From Candidatus Nomurabacteria bacterium (lineage in GTDB: Bacteria; Patescibacteriota; Saccharimonadia; Saccharimonadales; UBA7683), in assembly GCA_020631865.1 (NCBI GenBank), contig JACKGS010000001.1, forward strand, positions 124,001 to 188,000: DNA of 64,000 nt. The letters run 5' to 3'. Below are positions 18,041 through 29,059 of the stretch, in pieces; within the stretch, counting starts at the first letter, position 1; each line of letters begins with the position of its first letter. A model generated the notes under the pieces. The model was not told where the DNA came from, searched no databases, and was given only the letters and a program-made list of their open reading frames with translations. Both the position numbers and the translations under genes were made by a program.

Positions 18041-18579
18041 CTAAAAAAACTCACGTAATTGACTGAATGGTTTAATTATTTGATATGTCTCGTCATTCAT
18101 TTCCTGACTTAACTGAGCTCTAGTAAGTCCACCAAACCCGTTTGGAATAAATATCCTATCCCATCCATAACCCCCATCACCGCGTGGTTCGGCAGCAAAT
18201 CTCTCCCATTTAAACTTCCGTGAAATAACTGTAGTTTTGTTCCATCAAAATATCCAAAAGTACATTTAGCAGTTGCTGTTTTATCTGCAAAAGAATCTAG
18301 TAATTTTGCTGTTGCCTCCAAACCAGGGCCATCAACGAAAAATTTGATAAACGGACCTGGTAAGCCACCGAGCGCATTGAACTCTAAGCTAACATCTTCT
18401 ACTAATACGGGTTTTTGTAATATATCATACGCCTGCTTTACTTTATGCTTCACAATCTCGTCGAGATCTGTTGACTGAATTTCATCAAGATCAATTTTTT
18501 TGATGTGCAATTTCAATACCTAACAACTTCTGTAAATAATCAGCTTTATGTTGATTGCCCGTAATGAAAGTTACTCGTT

Positions 18580-18583
<4 letters not shown>
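18041..18583 (-). pseudogene. rdgB: Non-canonical purine NTP pyrophosphatase, frameshifted
   Basis: HAM1/RdgB removes ITP/XTP/dITP from the nucleotide pool. The N-terminus, MKRVTFITGNQHKADYLQKL, starts at 18583. A seven-A run near 18500 shifts it out of the main frame, which has LVEDVSLEFNALGGLPGPFIKFF. A second indel near 18195-18215 moves the end PRGDGGYGWDRIFIPNGFGG into another frame, stopping at 18041. All family motifs survive, so sequencing errors are likelier than a dead gene. The ATG overlaps the TGA of ligA. Confidence 0.85.
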
Positions 18584-21724
<3,141 letters not shown>

Positions 21725-21726
21725 CT

Positions 21727-22605
21727 CTAAAGCTTCCCACCCATTTCATGCAACCTTGCCACCCTATCTTCAATAGGCGGATGCGTACTGAATAGCTTCG
21801 ATAAACTACGTTTCTTTAATGGATTTGCAAAAAAGAGATGTGCGGTTGAACTATTTTGTCTCTTAAGTGAAGTACTGTGTTTTTCTAATTTACGCAGTGC
21901 GGAAGCTAACCCTTCTGGATATCTCGTAGTCAAAGCTCCTGTAGCGTCAGCTAAAAATTCACGCTTTCTAGAAACGGCTAGCTGAACCAATAAAGCTACC
22001 GTCGGTGCTATCAAAGCAAGTACAATTGTTAGTACTAAAGCAATTGGACTTCCGCCGTCATCATCATCACTCCCGCCAAACCACATCATTCTCATTATAA
22101 AATCTGTCATCAAGCCAACAACCGAAACACAGGCGAACACCACCATCATAACTCTGATGTCATAATTCTGAACATGACCCATCTCGTGGGCCATAACTCC
22201 TTCCAGCTCACTATCACTCATTATATCTAGTAATCCAGTTGTTGCAGCCACATGGGCATGCTTGGGATCCCTGCCTGTAGCAAATGCGTTAGGCGCCGAA
22301 TCGTTAATAATATACACTTTTGGCATAGGCATGCCAGTAGTAATGCTTAAATTCTCAACAATTCTGTATAACCGGGGGTTATCCTGTTTAGTAATCGGCT
22401 TGGCACCATTTACTGTTAACGCCACTTTAGATGAAATAAAGTAACTAACCACGGCATAGATAACAGCAATGCTAAATATTATAATTACACTACTTGAATC
22501 ACCAGAATATAAGCTATAGGCATATCCTAAGGTGCCAATAATCACGACAAATAATGACATTATTAAGAATGTTTTAATTTTATTAGATGCTATTTGACTG
22601 TACAC
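21727..22605 (-). CDS. htpX: HtpX-type M48 zinc metalloprotease
   Basis: Membrane-bound quality-control peptidase. The zinc motif HEMGH is in VMAHEMGHVQN, and the downstream glutamate is in REFLADATGALTT. Hydrophobic segments are at about 12-32, 37-55, 153-175 and 190-215. 292 residues is typical. It follows lemA, the standard lemA-htpX pairing. Confidence 0.95.
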   Translation of the reverse strand: MYSQIASNKIKTFLIMSLFVVIIGTLGYAYSLYSGDSSSVIIIFSIAVIYAVVSYFISSKVALTVNGAKPITKQDNPRLYRIVENLSITTGMPMPKVYIINDSAPNAFATGRDPKHAHVAATTGLLDIMSDSELEGVMAHEMGHVQNYDIRVMMVVFACVSVVGLMTDFIMRMMWFGGSDDDDGGSPIALVLTIVLALIAPTVALLVQLAVSRKREFLADATGALTTRYPEGLASALRKLEKHSTSLKRQNSSTAHLFFANPLKKRSLSKLFSTHPPIEDRVARLHEMGGKL

Positions 22606-22622
22606 TTTTATCAGCTATAAGT

Positions 22623-23177
22623 TTAAAATTTAACGTCGACAGCCTTTTCTACTTCGGCTTGATTTTCAACCTCGAAGAAGTCTCGTTTTTTAAATCCTAG
22701 CATTCCGGCAAATATGTTTGTAGGAAAGATCTGAACCTTGGTGTTCAATTCTCTAACTGCACCATTATAAAACCTGCGTGACGCCTGAACTTTATCTTCT
22801 GTATCAACTAGCTCTTCTTGGAGTTGCAAGAAGTTCTGATTAGCTTTAAGGTCAGGGTAGCTCTCCGCAACCGCAAATAGGCTTTTTAATGCTCCTGTAA
22901 GCATATTTTCAGACTTAGCGGTCTCTTCAACCGATCCGCCAATAGCACCGCTACGTTCTTTTACTACCTTCTCTAAAGTTTCGGCTTCATGTTTGGCGTA
23001 ACCTTTTACGGTCTCCACTAAGTTAGGAATTAAATCGTAACGGCGTTTTAGCTGAACGGTAATATCACTCCAAGCTTCTTCGACTCTTACATTTGTTTTT
23101 ACCAAACCATTGTATGTCGCCCACAAAAACGCAAGTAGCAGTACAACGACACCGCCAATAATTAATAATGCTATCAT
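22623..23177 (-). CDS. lemA: LemA family protein
   Basis: 184 residues: one N-terminal membrane segment (MIALLIIGGVVVLLLAFLWA), then a long helical bundle with the family signature VRVEEAWSDITVQLKRRYDL and a C-terminal FPTNIFAGMLGFKKRDFFE. Function is unclear in the family. The frame is open further upstream to 23201, but AAGGAG seven bases before the ATG at 23177 fixes the start. It probably co-transcribes with htpX. Confidence 0.93.
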   Translation of the reverse strand: MIALLIIGGVVVLLLAFLWATYNGLVKTNVRVEEAWSDITVQLKRRYDLIPNLVETVKGYAKHEAETLEKVVKERSGAIGGSVEETAKSENMLTGALKSLFAVAESYPDLKANQNFLQLQEELVDTEDKVQASRRFYNGAVRELNTKVQIFPTNIFAGMLGFKKRDFFEVENQAEVEKAVDVKF

Positions 23178-23274
23178 TTTCGATCTCCTTATGATTACCA
23201 TTTTATTATACCACCTCGATATTACTTAATCTGCTATAATATTCTACGTACTAGTTCAAATATAAAAATTTAAA

Positions 23275-23460
23275 ATGAAAATCAGAACAAAAAAACTTTG
23301 GACCACTACTTCTGTACTAGTTATTTTAATGACCGGTCTAACTTTTTACATTATTTATTTAAAAAATACGGATAAGCCACCCGCCAATCCCGAGGTAACA
23401 ATCAAGCCTATTTTTCCATCAGAAGATCAGTCAACACAGTCATCTCACGAACTTAACTAA
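23275..23460 (+). CDS. Small single-pass membrane protein
   Basis: 61 residues: a basic start MKIRTKKLW, a membrane segment (about 10-29) and a polar Pro/Ser-rich external tail. No Shine-Dalgarno is visible; a TATAAT near 23236 lies about 33 bases upstream. I recognise no family. It borders the decayed region. Confidence 0.4.
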   Translation: MKIRTKKLWTTTSVLVILMTGLTFYIIYLKNTDKPPANPEVTIKPIFPSEDQSTQSSHELN

Positions 23461-23728
23461 GTAGCTATCGCAAATAAGCACGACCTATGTTAATAAACAA
23501 AGATCGTCCCAGGGGGGTGAATATTTCCGTTCTTTTCCCAATATGGTGCGTTTTACGCCTACGCTAGAATCTATTTTAGTATCAAAGCCGAGATATGAGA
23601 TTTTCTGCGGGTCGCTCCCCGACCCGACCCGCCGAATTGCTTCGCAGGGGTTTTGTTATTTGATCGAAAGCTATAATAGCGGTGTTTTGTCTGTAGTGGA
23701 TCCAGATGTAACTGATATAATCAGATCA
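23461..23728. other. Intergenic stretch without a recognisable gene
   Basis: I see no supported gene. There is a GC-rich patch near 23605-23635 with several GGGTCG/CGACCC pairings, followed by AT-rich sequence leading into the decayed gene at 23729. Confidence 0.5.
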
Positions 23729-24240
23729 TGTACTACATATATCACGGTGTACCAGAAGATATGGAAGGTAACGAACTTATCCTCTTAATAAAATGAGGAC
23801 AGCCACCCCGAGCTGTATGCGCTTCATATAGCAAAATATAAAGGTCGGGAAGAAATCTTAGAACGACGCATTCCGTTACTAAATTGCCTATGGGAACGAT
23901 GTGGTTCAGCTCCTGCCATTACATCCTAGAAAAGTATTTGAACTACAGGCTGATCTAGGCTTAATACCAAAGATACCTAAGTACAAGTTTTTCGAGATTG
24001 ACCCCTAAATTACTCTGATACGGAAAAGGCAGTTGTCTTTTTTAAATCAGCACCCGGTGAAGAAAACACAGAAGTTAAGTGGCTTCGAGACGTTGACCTG
24101 GCGACGATTCGGGAAGTTCCGCAAGCTACGGTAGATTACTACAAATCACTTTGTTGATACTGGAGAGTTGCCATTTAATTATCAATTCGTTCCTCATATT
24201 GTTTATAGGAGCAACGTAGACGTTTCTAAGGTAAGCATTA
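23729..24240 (+). pseudogene. Decayed gene of a conserved hypothetical family
   Basis: From the ATG at 23729 (MYYIYHGVPEDMEGNEL) the sense continues through several frame changes. Recognisable pieces are ALHIAKYKGREEILERRIP, LLPLHPRKVFELQADLGLIP and GEENTEVKWLRDVDL, ending FNYQFVPHIVYRSNVDVSK. I recall similar hypothetical proteins in Saccharibacteria but cannot name a function. Frame breaks and duplicated bases suggest true decay within the graveyard, although indel errors cannot be excluded. Confidence 0.6.
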
Positions 24241-24608
24241 TTACCATCTAAGGCTTAATTATTTATCAATTGAAAGTAGGTAATTATCAGAGTTTAATTG
24301 AGCCATACATATCGCGCCGATTAATACATCGTCTTTGTCTGAAGTTGCCCACCTTTTCACTATTAGGATTATTGTAGTAGTAGTATGTTCCATTATTAAA
24401 ACCAGCTATGCCTATGGAATGGTCAATCACTCTACCCTCTGTGGCATTAGGCACTTACTTTTCTTGCTGGGTCATACTTAGAGAGGATAGTCGTCGTACA
24501 TATAATTGAAGTTAATGCCTGCTAAAAATCGGACCATTAGCCAATAGCTGCTGCAACGATTGAACCAGTTCGGGGGCAGTGGAGATGTCTCAGCTGGCAC
24601 GGTGACGG
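24241..24608 (-). pseudogene. Remnant of a possible papain-like/C39-like protein
   Basis: On the minus strand, about 24310-24430 reads VIDHSIGIAGFNNGTYYYYN, resembling the His-containing strand of C39-like peptidases. The rest has no sustained frame. No start or active-site Cys is visible. I see nothing else in the stretch. Confidence 0.3.
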
Positions 24609-25025
24609 TTACCTCATTTGATCTGCGAGTCTGCTTATACTGTCTTTGCTTTTCGCGGGCTCCAGGATCCCAACGTCGAAGGCCACGGAAGGGTTGATTC
24701 CAGCCGCACCGGCGATTGCGCTCCAGGTAACTCCGATGTGGCGCGCCTCTTTGACTGTTTGCTCAATTTCAACCTCTAGGGCGTCCTGCATGACGAACGC
24801 AATGGCCAGTCGTCCGAGTGTTTCCATCTCAGAAACCTTGGCCGGCGAAACTTCGCGAACTTGATCTATAGCAGCAGCAAGCAGATGGTTGAGAACCGAG
24901 AATTGTGAGCCTGAATCTAGTTTGAGTCGGCGAATAACATACGAAATATCTGCCGGCTCGCTCAAACCGTCGATTGGAATCGATGGTAGTGCTTCTTGAT
25001 CCTGTGGTTGTTGAGCTTCGTCCAT
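24609..25025 (-). CDS. High-GC protein with a helix-turn-helix-like segment
   Basis: 138 residues, acidic, with a C-terminal segment ARHIGVTWSAIAGAAGINPS that matches the pattern of helix-turn-helix proteins common in Actinobacteria. Base composition is far above that of the neighbours, pointing to transfer. No ribosome-binding site precedes the ATG, and both flanks are decayed, so it may be a remnant that happens to keep an open frame. It could be a small DNA-binding regulator from a mobile element. Confidence 0.45.
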   Translation of the reverse strand: MDEAQQPQDQEALPSIPIDGLSEPADISYVIRRLKLDSGSQFSVLNHLLAAAIDQVREVSPAKVSEMETLGRLAIAFVMQDALEVEIEQTVKEARHIGVTWSAIAGAAGINPSVAFDVGILEPAKSKDSISRLADQMR

Positions 25026-25263
25026 TGAGTGTCTTGGCGAGCCACCTGTCGCGTTAGTTACTGAATTAGTGTCCGCATCTAGTTTAAATGAATCTCGCCG
25101 ATTGTCAACGTAACTTCTGTCGATCTCGAGTTGCGAGTACTGGTCGGAATATGAGCTCTTGCCGAAGCCGACGTAAGCTGACCCAACCAGTTCCAGTTGT
25201 TCCAGCGATCTGAGCGCGACGACTGACGTGTCGTGTCTCTGACGGTTGTCAGGCTCCTGTGTC
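25026..25263. other. High-GC decayed sequence
   Basis: Actinobacterial-looking composition with no usable frame. It joins the HTH remnant to the integrase remnant and is probably part of the same old insertion. Confidence 0.4.
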
Positions 25264-25416
25264 CGTCGCGACTACAACCAGGCCTTCTGGCAAGCGTTCT
25301 ACGTCGACGAAGGTAGCGTCAGCTACGCCCGCCTGCCTGATCCGATCTCGACCGTGCCCACACCAGAGACAGCGCCAGACTGGAAGAGCCTGAAAATGAA
25401 GAACCCCGACCAGTAA
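25264..25416 (+). pseudogene. C-terminal remnant of a large serine integrase-like protein
   Basis: The last 50 codons of a high-GC gene: RRDYNQAFWQAFYVDE followed by an acidic/Pro-rich tail ending KMKNPDQ and TAA. The pattern (Arg-x-Tyr-Asn-Gln-Ala-Phe, then a beta strand with YVDE) resembles C-termini of actinobacterial and actinophage serine integrases. It is followed at once by a perfect hairpin and points toward the tRNA-Gly attachment site, as an older integrase would. Confidence 0.45.
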
Positions 25417-25430
25417 GTAGACGGTCGGGG
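25404..25430 (+). terminator. GC-rich hairpin after the integrase remnant
   Basis: CCCCGACC (25404-25411) pairs perfectly with GGTCGGGG (25423-25430). No T-run follows. Confidence 0.6.
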
Positions 25431-25448
25431 GTTCGCGTAGGGACGACT

Positions 25449-25628
25449 TGGTGGATTTTTACAACCAAGTCCAAACCTATTTCCAACAATATGCCTAAGC
25501 TCAACCCGCCACCTAGCACGGCAGGCCGTGCTGCGCTCCACCAGAAAAACCCTTTGCATATTTTTTGAAGCTACCTCCGCCGATATTTTTTGGAAAAGGA
25601 AAAGGGATTTTTCTGGTGGGTGCGCTTT
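25449..25628 (+). repeat. Inverted repeat A, left arm (element left end)
   Basis: 180 bp, matching the reverse complement of 27039-27218 with one mismatch (near 25508). Its inner edge runs into a perfect hairpin, TTTCGGCT/AGCCGAAA, at 25626-25643. In the left-to-right frame it encodes VDFYNQVQTYFQQYA, the alternative recombinase tail. Confidence 0.95.
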
Positions 25629-25697
25629 CGGCTGAAGCCGAAAAAGGTGGCGTGGCTCTGGGTGGCACAGCCACCCGCGCTCTGTGCAAATTACAAA

Positions 25698-26444
25698 TCA
25701 GTCCGTAAGTTTCTTGAAACCTTGCTTGTCAAGCGATTGAGAAATGAGCGTATAGAGAGTGTCCCAGTCGGGGGCGGTTTCCTCAGGCAACCAATCGTGT
25801 CCAGTTTGGTTGTATGCTCGGCTCAATACGAAAGTAGCTACATTAGCTTTCTTGGCACTTTGCGCATTTGCGATACTATCCTCAACCATAATATGCGCCC
25901 CAAGTTTATCTCGCAGTATCGTGCCTTTATCGGCTTGTGTTTCGCCGATAAAATCTGGGTCGCCCGAAAAATGCAGTTCGTCTATAAGATTTTCATCACC
26001 CTCGCCAACACCAAAATGTTCGCCGAGTGCTGTCAGTGTTACGTCCCCAAGGTTATTCTTATCTCTAGCTGTAAGCGCGTGAACTGACGCACCATATTCA
26101 CTTTTAAGTTTTGCAAGTACCTCTCGCGCACCGGGCATAAGCAAATAGTTAGCAACGTCTTTTTGTGCGCCATAAAATATATCGTCAAATCGTTCGCCGG
26201 TTGCCGGGTCAATCTCTGAACCGTCATCATGATAATGACGGCCTACGCCTCGCTCTTTATTGTGCTTGGCATTATGGTCAAAAATGTCCTCAACTGCATA
26301 AGTCGTACCGTGCTCTGCGTTCCAACGCTCAACAGCATGTTGCGGCGTATCAAACAGAACGCCATCAATGTCTACGACAATGACAGGGTTTTCTTTTAAT
26401 ATCTCTGGATTTGTCGGTTGTTCTGGTACTAGTTGCTCGGTCAT
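25698..26444 (-). CDS. HAD-superfamily phosphatase, 5'-nucleotidase-like
   Basis: 248 residues. HAD motif I is DIDGVLFD (about residues 25-32), motif II is HALTARD, and motif III is MVEDSIANAQ. The nucleophile is the first Asp of DIDGV, and the second Asp fits a phosphatase rather than a kinase-like enzyme. The cap-type insertion and overall length suggest a deoxynucleotidase-like or unknown-substrate HAD. It starts two bases after the histidine phosphatase gene ends, forming a two-gene minus-strand operon inside the left module. GC content is higher than the surrounding chromosome. Confidence 0.8.
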   Translation of the reverse strand: MTEQLVPEQPTNPEILKENPVIVVDIDGVLFDTPQHAVERWNAEHGTTYAVEDIFDHNAKHNKERGVGRHYHDDGSEIDPATGERFDDIFYGAQKDVANYLLMPGAREVLAKLKSEYGASVHALTARDKNNLGDVTLTALGEHFGVGEGDENLIDELHFSGDPDFIGETQADKGTILRDKLGAHIMVEDSIANAQSAKKANVATFVLSRAYNQTGHDWLPEETAPDWDTLYTLISQSLDKQGFKKLTD

Positions 26445-26446
26445 TT

Positions 26447-26992
26447 TTATTCTCCTCTCCAGATTTCTACGAACTCTGCGTTATTCATCTCACTTGGTGG
26501 GTCAAAGTCCTCAAAACGAGTGCGGCCTTTGGAAACTTGTGTCGTGTAGTATCCAATCTGCCCATGGGCGATAGCAAGAGTTGTGCCACCATGTTCCTCG
26601 GTGATTTCTTTCAACTTTTCAATGGCTCGCGTGGCGCGTTCAATCATATGTTGCCGTGATTCGATACCGCCCTCGTTATCTGAATTGAGAAAGAACTCTG
26701 GCGGTCGCCCGGTCGTTCCCTCAAACTCACCTAGGTATCGCTCCTGCAAGTCGTCAATCGTAACAAGTTCATACACTGGAATACCCAACTCCGTAGCAAT
26801 AATCTCGGCAGTTTGTCGCGCTCTAATGAACGGTGAGCAAGCGATAGTTGTAACGCCCTCGCTTTTTAGGTGTTGCCCAGTAATTTTTGCCTGTCCTGCA
26901 CCTTTTCCAGTAAGCTGCGCATCACTGACACCTGCAACGCCATTGATATTAGCGGTGCTCTCGCCATGACGGACGTACAATATTCTTTTCAT
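26447..26992 (-). CDS. Histidine phosphatase (phosphoglycerate mutase-like)
   Basis: 181 residues starting MKRILYVRHGESTANINGVAG. The RHG motif (His9 nucleophile), Arg in FIRARQTAE, Glu in YLGEFEG and the second His in LAIAHGQIG define the family. The frame is open 79 codons further upstream, but that extension runs through inverted repeat arm A and hairpin sequence, so I take the ATG at 26992. Substrate unknown; candidates are phosphosugars or cobalamin-type phosphates. First gene of the operon with the HAD gene. Confidence 0.82.
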   Translation of the reverse strand: MKRILYVRHGESTANINGVAGVSDAQLTGKGAGQAKITGQHLKSEGVTTIACSPFIRARQTAEIIATELGIPVYELVTIDDLQERYLGEFEGTTGRPPEFFLNSDNEGGIESRQHMIERATRAIEKLKEITEEHGGTTLAIAHGQIGYYTTQVSKGRTRFEDFDPPSEMNNAEFVEIWRGE

Positions 26993-27021
26993 CTGTTCCG
27001 ATTGTACTATTTGTACCGCTG

Positions 27022-27041
27022 TTTTGCCAGATATGGCAAAA
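27022..27041. promoter_or_regulatory. Perfect palindrome at the inner edge of arm A
   Basis: TTTTGCCA (27022-27029), a GATA loop and TGGCAAAA (27034-27041). It occupies the same position as the unrelated hairpin at 25626-25643 next to the other copy of arm A, so structure is kept where sequence differs. It lies 30 bases upstream of the phosphatase operon. Confidence 0.55.
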
Positions 27042-27218
27042 GCGCACCCACCAGAAAAATCCCTTTTCCTTTTCCAAAAAATATCGGCGGAGGTAGCTTC
27101 AAAAAATATGCAAAGGGTTTTTCTGGTGGAGCGCAGCACGGCCTGCCGTGCTAGGTGGAGGGTTGAGCTTAGGCATATTGTTGGAAATAGGTTTGGACTT
27201 GGTTGTAAAAATCCACCA
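27039..27218 (-). repeat. Inverted repeat A, right arm
   Basis: Reverse complement of 25449-25628, one mismatch in 180. It abuts arm B at the shared CACCA (27214-27218). Long minus-strand frames through the arm (for example, the upstream extension of the phosphatase) are not coding. Confidence 0.95.
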
Positions 27219-27351
27219 TAAATGGACAATTTTCGGAAACGGAGTGCGAAAGCGCTCTTTTTTCTTTGGTTGCGCGGAGCGCAAGCCAGATGTTTTCAGG
27301 GGGAGAAAAAGAATAATGGGCAGCCGTAGGCTGCGCCTGTTTGGTTTTTAG
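27214..27351 (-). repeat. Inverted repeat B, left arm (copy of the recombinase 3' end)
   Basis: 138 bp, an exact reverse complement of 28904-29041. On the minus strand it encodes the last recombinase residues up to CPFMV and then continues into arm A as DFYNQVQTYFQQYA and a stop, the tail expected in a circular form. Confidence 0.97.
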
Positions 27352-27382
27352 CCGCCATTGGCGGTTTCTGGTAAAATAGAGA

Positions 27383-27484
27383 TGCACACAACTTACTAAC
27401 GAGGAAACTTTTTGTTTGGCTTTAATAGCCGTCCTGTACAATTTTTGAGTTTTCTCGGAAGTTGTGTGCAACAGGGCGGCTATT
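27383..27484 (+). promoter_or_regulatory. Structured recombinase leader: long hairpin plus pseudoknot
   Basis: Bases 27383-27394 pair perfectly with 27459-27470, and 27400-27409 pair with 27448-27457 with one G-U. In the resulting loop, 27424-27437 is complementary at 13 of 14 positions plus one G-U to 27471-27484, immediately after the hairpin. The two helices interleave, an H-type pseudoknot or a pair of exclusive folds. The second helix ends 18 bases before the ATG and close to the GGGGG ribosome-binding site, so it could control translation. Confidence 0.6.
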
Positions 27485-27502
27485 TAAGTTCAAGGGGGTA
27501 TT

Positions 27503-29059
27503 ATGAGCGACAAATATATCTTGTATGCAAGAAAGTCTACCGACGTAGAGGACAAACAAGTTTTGTCCATTGAGGCGCAACTCGTAGAGTTGCGAGCTTA
27601 CGCCAAAAATGAGGACATACAAATAATTGACGAGTTGGTAGAAAAACAATCTGCCAAAGTGCCAGGCAGACCCATTTTTGGCAATATGCTAAAACGCATT
27701 GAAAATGGCGAGGCAAACGGCATACTGTCTTGGCACCCCGACAGATTAGCCAGAAATAGCATAGACGGCGGACAAATCGTCTACTTACTAGACCAAACGC
27801 ACTTGCAGTCGTTGAAATTCCCAACATTTTGGTTTGAAAACACATCTCAGGGCAAGTTCATGTTATCTATTGCGTTCGGTCAGTCCAAATATTATGTAGA
27901 CAATCTGTCCGAGAATACCAAAAGAGGCTTGCGCCAGAAAGTCAGGCGGGGCGAAATGCCTGGACTTGCACCTCTGGGTTACATAAATGATGTACGCAGT
28001 AAAAGCATAATTGTAGACAAACGAATTGCCCCACTTGTGTTGCAAGCTTTTGAGTTGTACGCCAAAGGCGACCAACGCCTGCGAGATATTGCTGACTTTC
28101 TGGCGAGTAAAGGCATAAAAACAACTGGCGGTTTACATCTCAAGAAAGACCAAATAGCCAAAATGCTGACCAATCCGTTTTATTATGGACATTTTCGCTA
28201 CGCTGGCGAGGTGCATGAGGGTAAACATGCACCAATTGTTTCTAAAAAGTTGTTTGACGAAGTACAAACGGTATTTGACAAGCGTAAACATAAACGAACA
28301 ACCAAAACCAACACACCAAAGCCACTGTGCGGCTTATTGCGCTGTGGTTCGTGCAGTATGATGGTTACCGCCGACACCATACCAAAACACCAAAAGAACG
28401 GCATTACTCGTTACTATACCTACTACCACTGCACGAAAAAGCGCAAAGGCGTGAAATGCCCAGAGCCGCACATTAGAGCCGAACTGTTGGACGAGCAGTT
28501 GTCTAATCTGCTCACTGAATACACCTTGCCAGATAGCTGGGCGGTCGCACTGGATAAAATGCTGGACACTGACGAACAGAAAGCCGAGCAGACATCTGGC
28601 ATATTCATAGCGCAGGCACAGACAAAGATTGCTAGTTTGCAGGGCAAACTCCAACGACTTCTTGATAGCTACCTAGACCAAGATATAGAGCGTGAAGTGT
28701 ATCTGCAAAAGAAGGCCGAGCTGTTGAGCGAAAAGAAGTCGTTGGAAGAACAATCCGGCAAGCTGGCGCTTGCCGCTAATGCGTGGCTCAAACCTGCTCG
28801 CCAGTGGCTCGCAAAAGCAAATTCTATCTGTGAAATCGCCAAAAGCGACGACCTGCTTGCCAAAAGGGAGCTTTGCCAAGAAATCTTTGGCTCAAACCTC
28901 ATTCTAAAAACCAAACAGGCGCAGCCTACGGCTGCCCATTATTCTTTTTCTCCCCCTGAAAACATCTGGCTTGCGCTCCGCGCAACCAAAGAAAAAAGAG
29001 CGCTTTCGCACTCCGTTTCCGAAAATTGTCCATTTATGGTGCGGGTAAGGAGACTCTAA
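27503..29059 (+). CDS. Serine site-specific recombinase
   Basis: 518 residues. The catalytic N-terminal resolvase domain has the nucleophile Ser12 in YARKST and Arg-containing HPDRLARNS. The 'recombinase' domain (about 150-250) contains LAPLGYIN and NPFYYG. A zinc ribbon (about 275-325) has LLRCGSCSM and YHCTKKRKGVKCP. A coiled coil spans about 365-440. Codons from 468 lie in repeat arm B, and the last five residues after CPFMV (RVRRL) come from antisense tRNA-Gly. In the circular or inverted form the tail would be DFYNQVQTYFQQYA. GGGGG precedes the ATG. Confidence 0.92.
   Translation: MSDKYILYARKSTDVEDKQVLSIEAQLVELRAYAKNEDIQIIDELVEKQSAKVPGRPIFGNMLKRIENGEANGILSWHPDRLARNSIDGGQIVYLLDQTHLQSLKFPTFWFENTSQGKFMLSIAFGQSKYYVDNLSENTKRGLRQKVRRGEMPGLAPLGYINDVRSKSIIVDKRIAPLVLQAFELYAKGDQRLRDIADFLASKGIKTTGGLHLKKDQIAKMLTNPFYYGHFRYAGEVHEGKHAPIVSKKLFDEVQTVFDKRKHKRTTKTNTPKPLCGLLRCGSCSMMVTADTIPKHQKNGITRYYTYYHCTKKRKGVKCPEPHIRAELLDEQLSNLLTEYTLPDSWAVALDKMLDTDEQKAEQTSGIFIAQAQTKIASLQGKLQRLLDSYLDQDIEREVYLQKKAELLSEKKSLEEQSGKLALAANAWLKPARQWLAKANSICEIAKSDDLLAKRELCQEIFGSNLILKTKQAQPTAAHYSFSPPENIWLALRATKEKRALSHSVSENCPFMVRVRRL
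28904..29041 (+). repeat. Inverted repeat B, right arm (element right end, recombinase 3' end)
   Basis: 138 bp, identical to the inverse of 27214-27351. It ends in GGTG, within the tRNA-Gly CCA end. Confidence 0.97.

Larger units (their letters stand above)
25449..29041. mobile_element. Serine-recombinase element at the CCA end of tRNA-Gly, with internal inverted ends
   Basis: The element is bounded by TGGTG at 25449-25453 and 29037-29041, the latter being the CCA end of tRNA-Gly. The left end L (25449-25628) and right end R (28904-29041) both recur inverted and fused at 27039-27351. The order is therefore L - two phosphatase-type genes - inverted(R+L joint) - recombinase - R. The central joint is what circularisation would create (attP). 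Possible origins are a tandem dimer followed by inversion, a natural double-invertible cassette, or misassembly. Confidence 0.7.

Noticed and set aside
25323..25559. Minus-strand ORFs across the integrase remnant and arm A
   Set aside because: Antisense shadows of high-GC and repeat sequence without ribosome-binding sites.
26993..27229. N-terminal extension of the histidine phosphatase
   Set aside because: It runs through a palindrome and inverted repeat arm A; the family begins at the ATG at 26992.
27169..27471. Minus-strand 100-residue ORF as a gene
   Set aside because: It is the inverted copy of the recombinase 3' end fused to non-coding leader sequence; no start signal of its own.
27214..29041. 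Ordinary insertion sequence with 138-bp terminal inverted repeats
   Set aside because: Serine recombinases of this type do not use such termini, and the arm is the gene's own 3' end plus a tRNA attachment core; the neighbouring arm A fits the attP explanation better.
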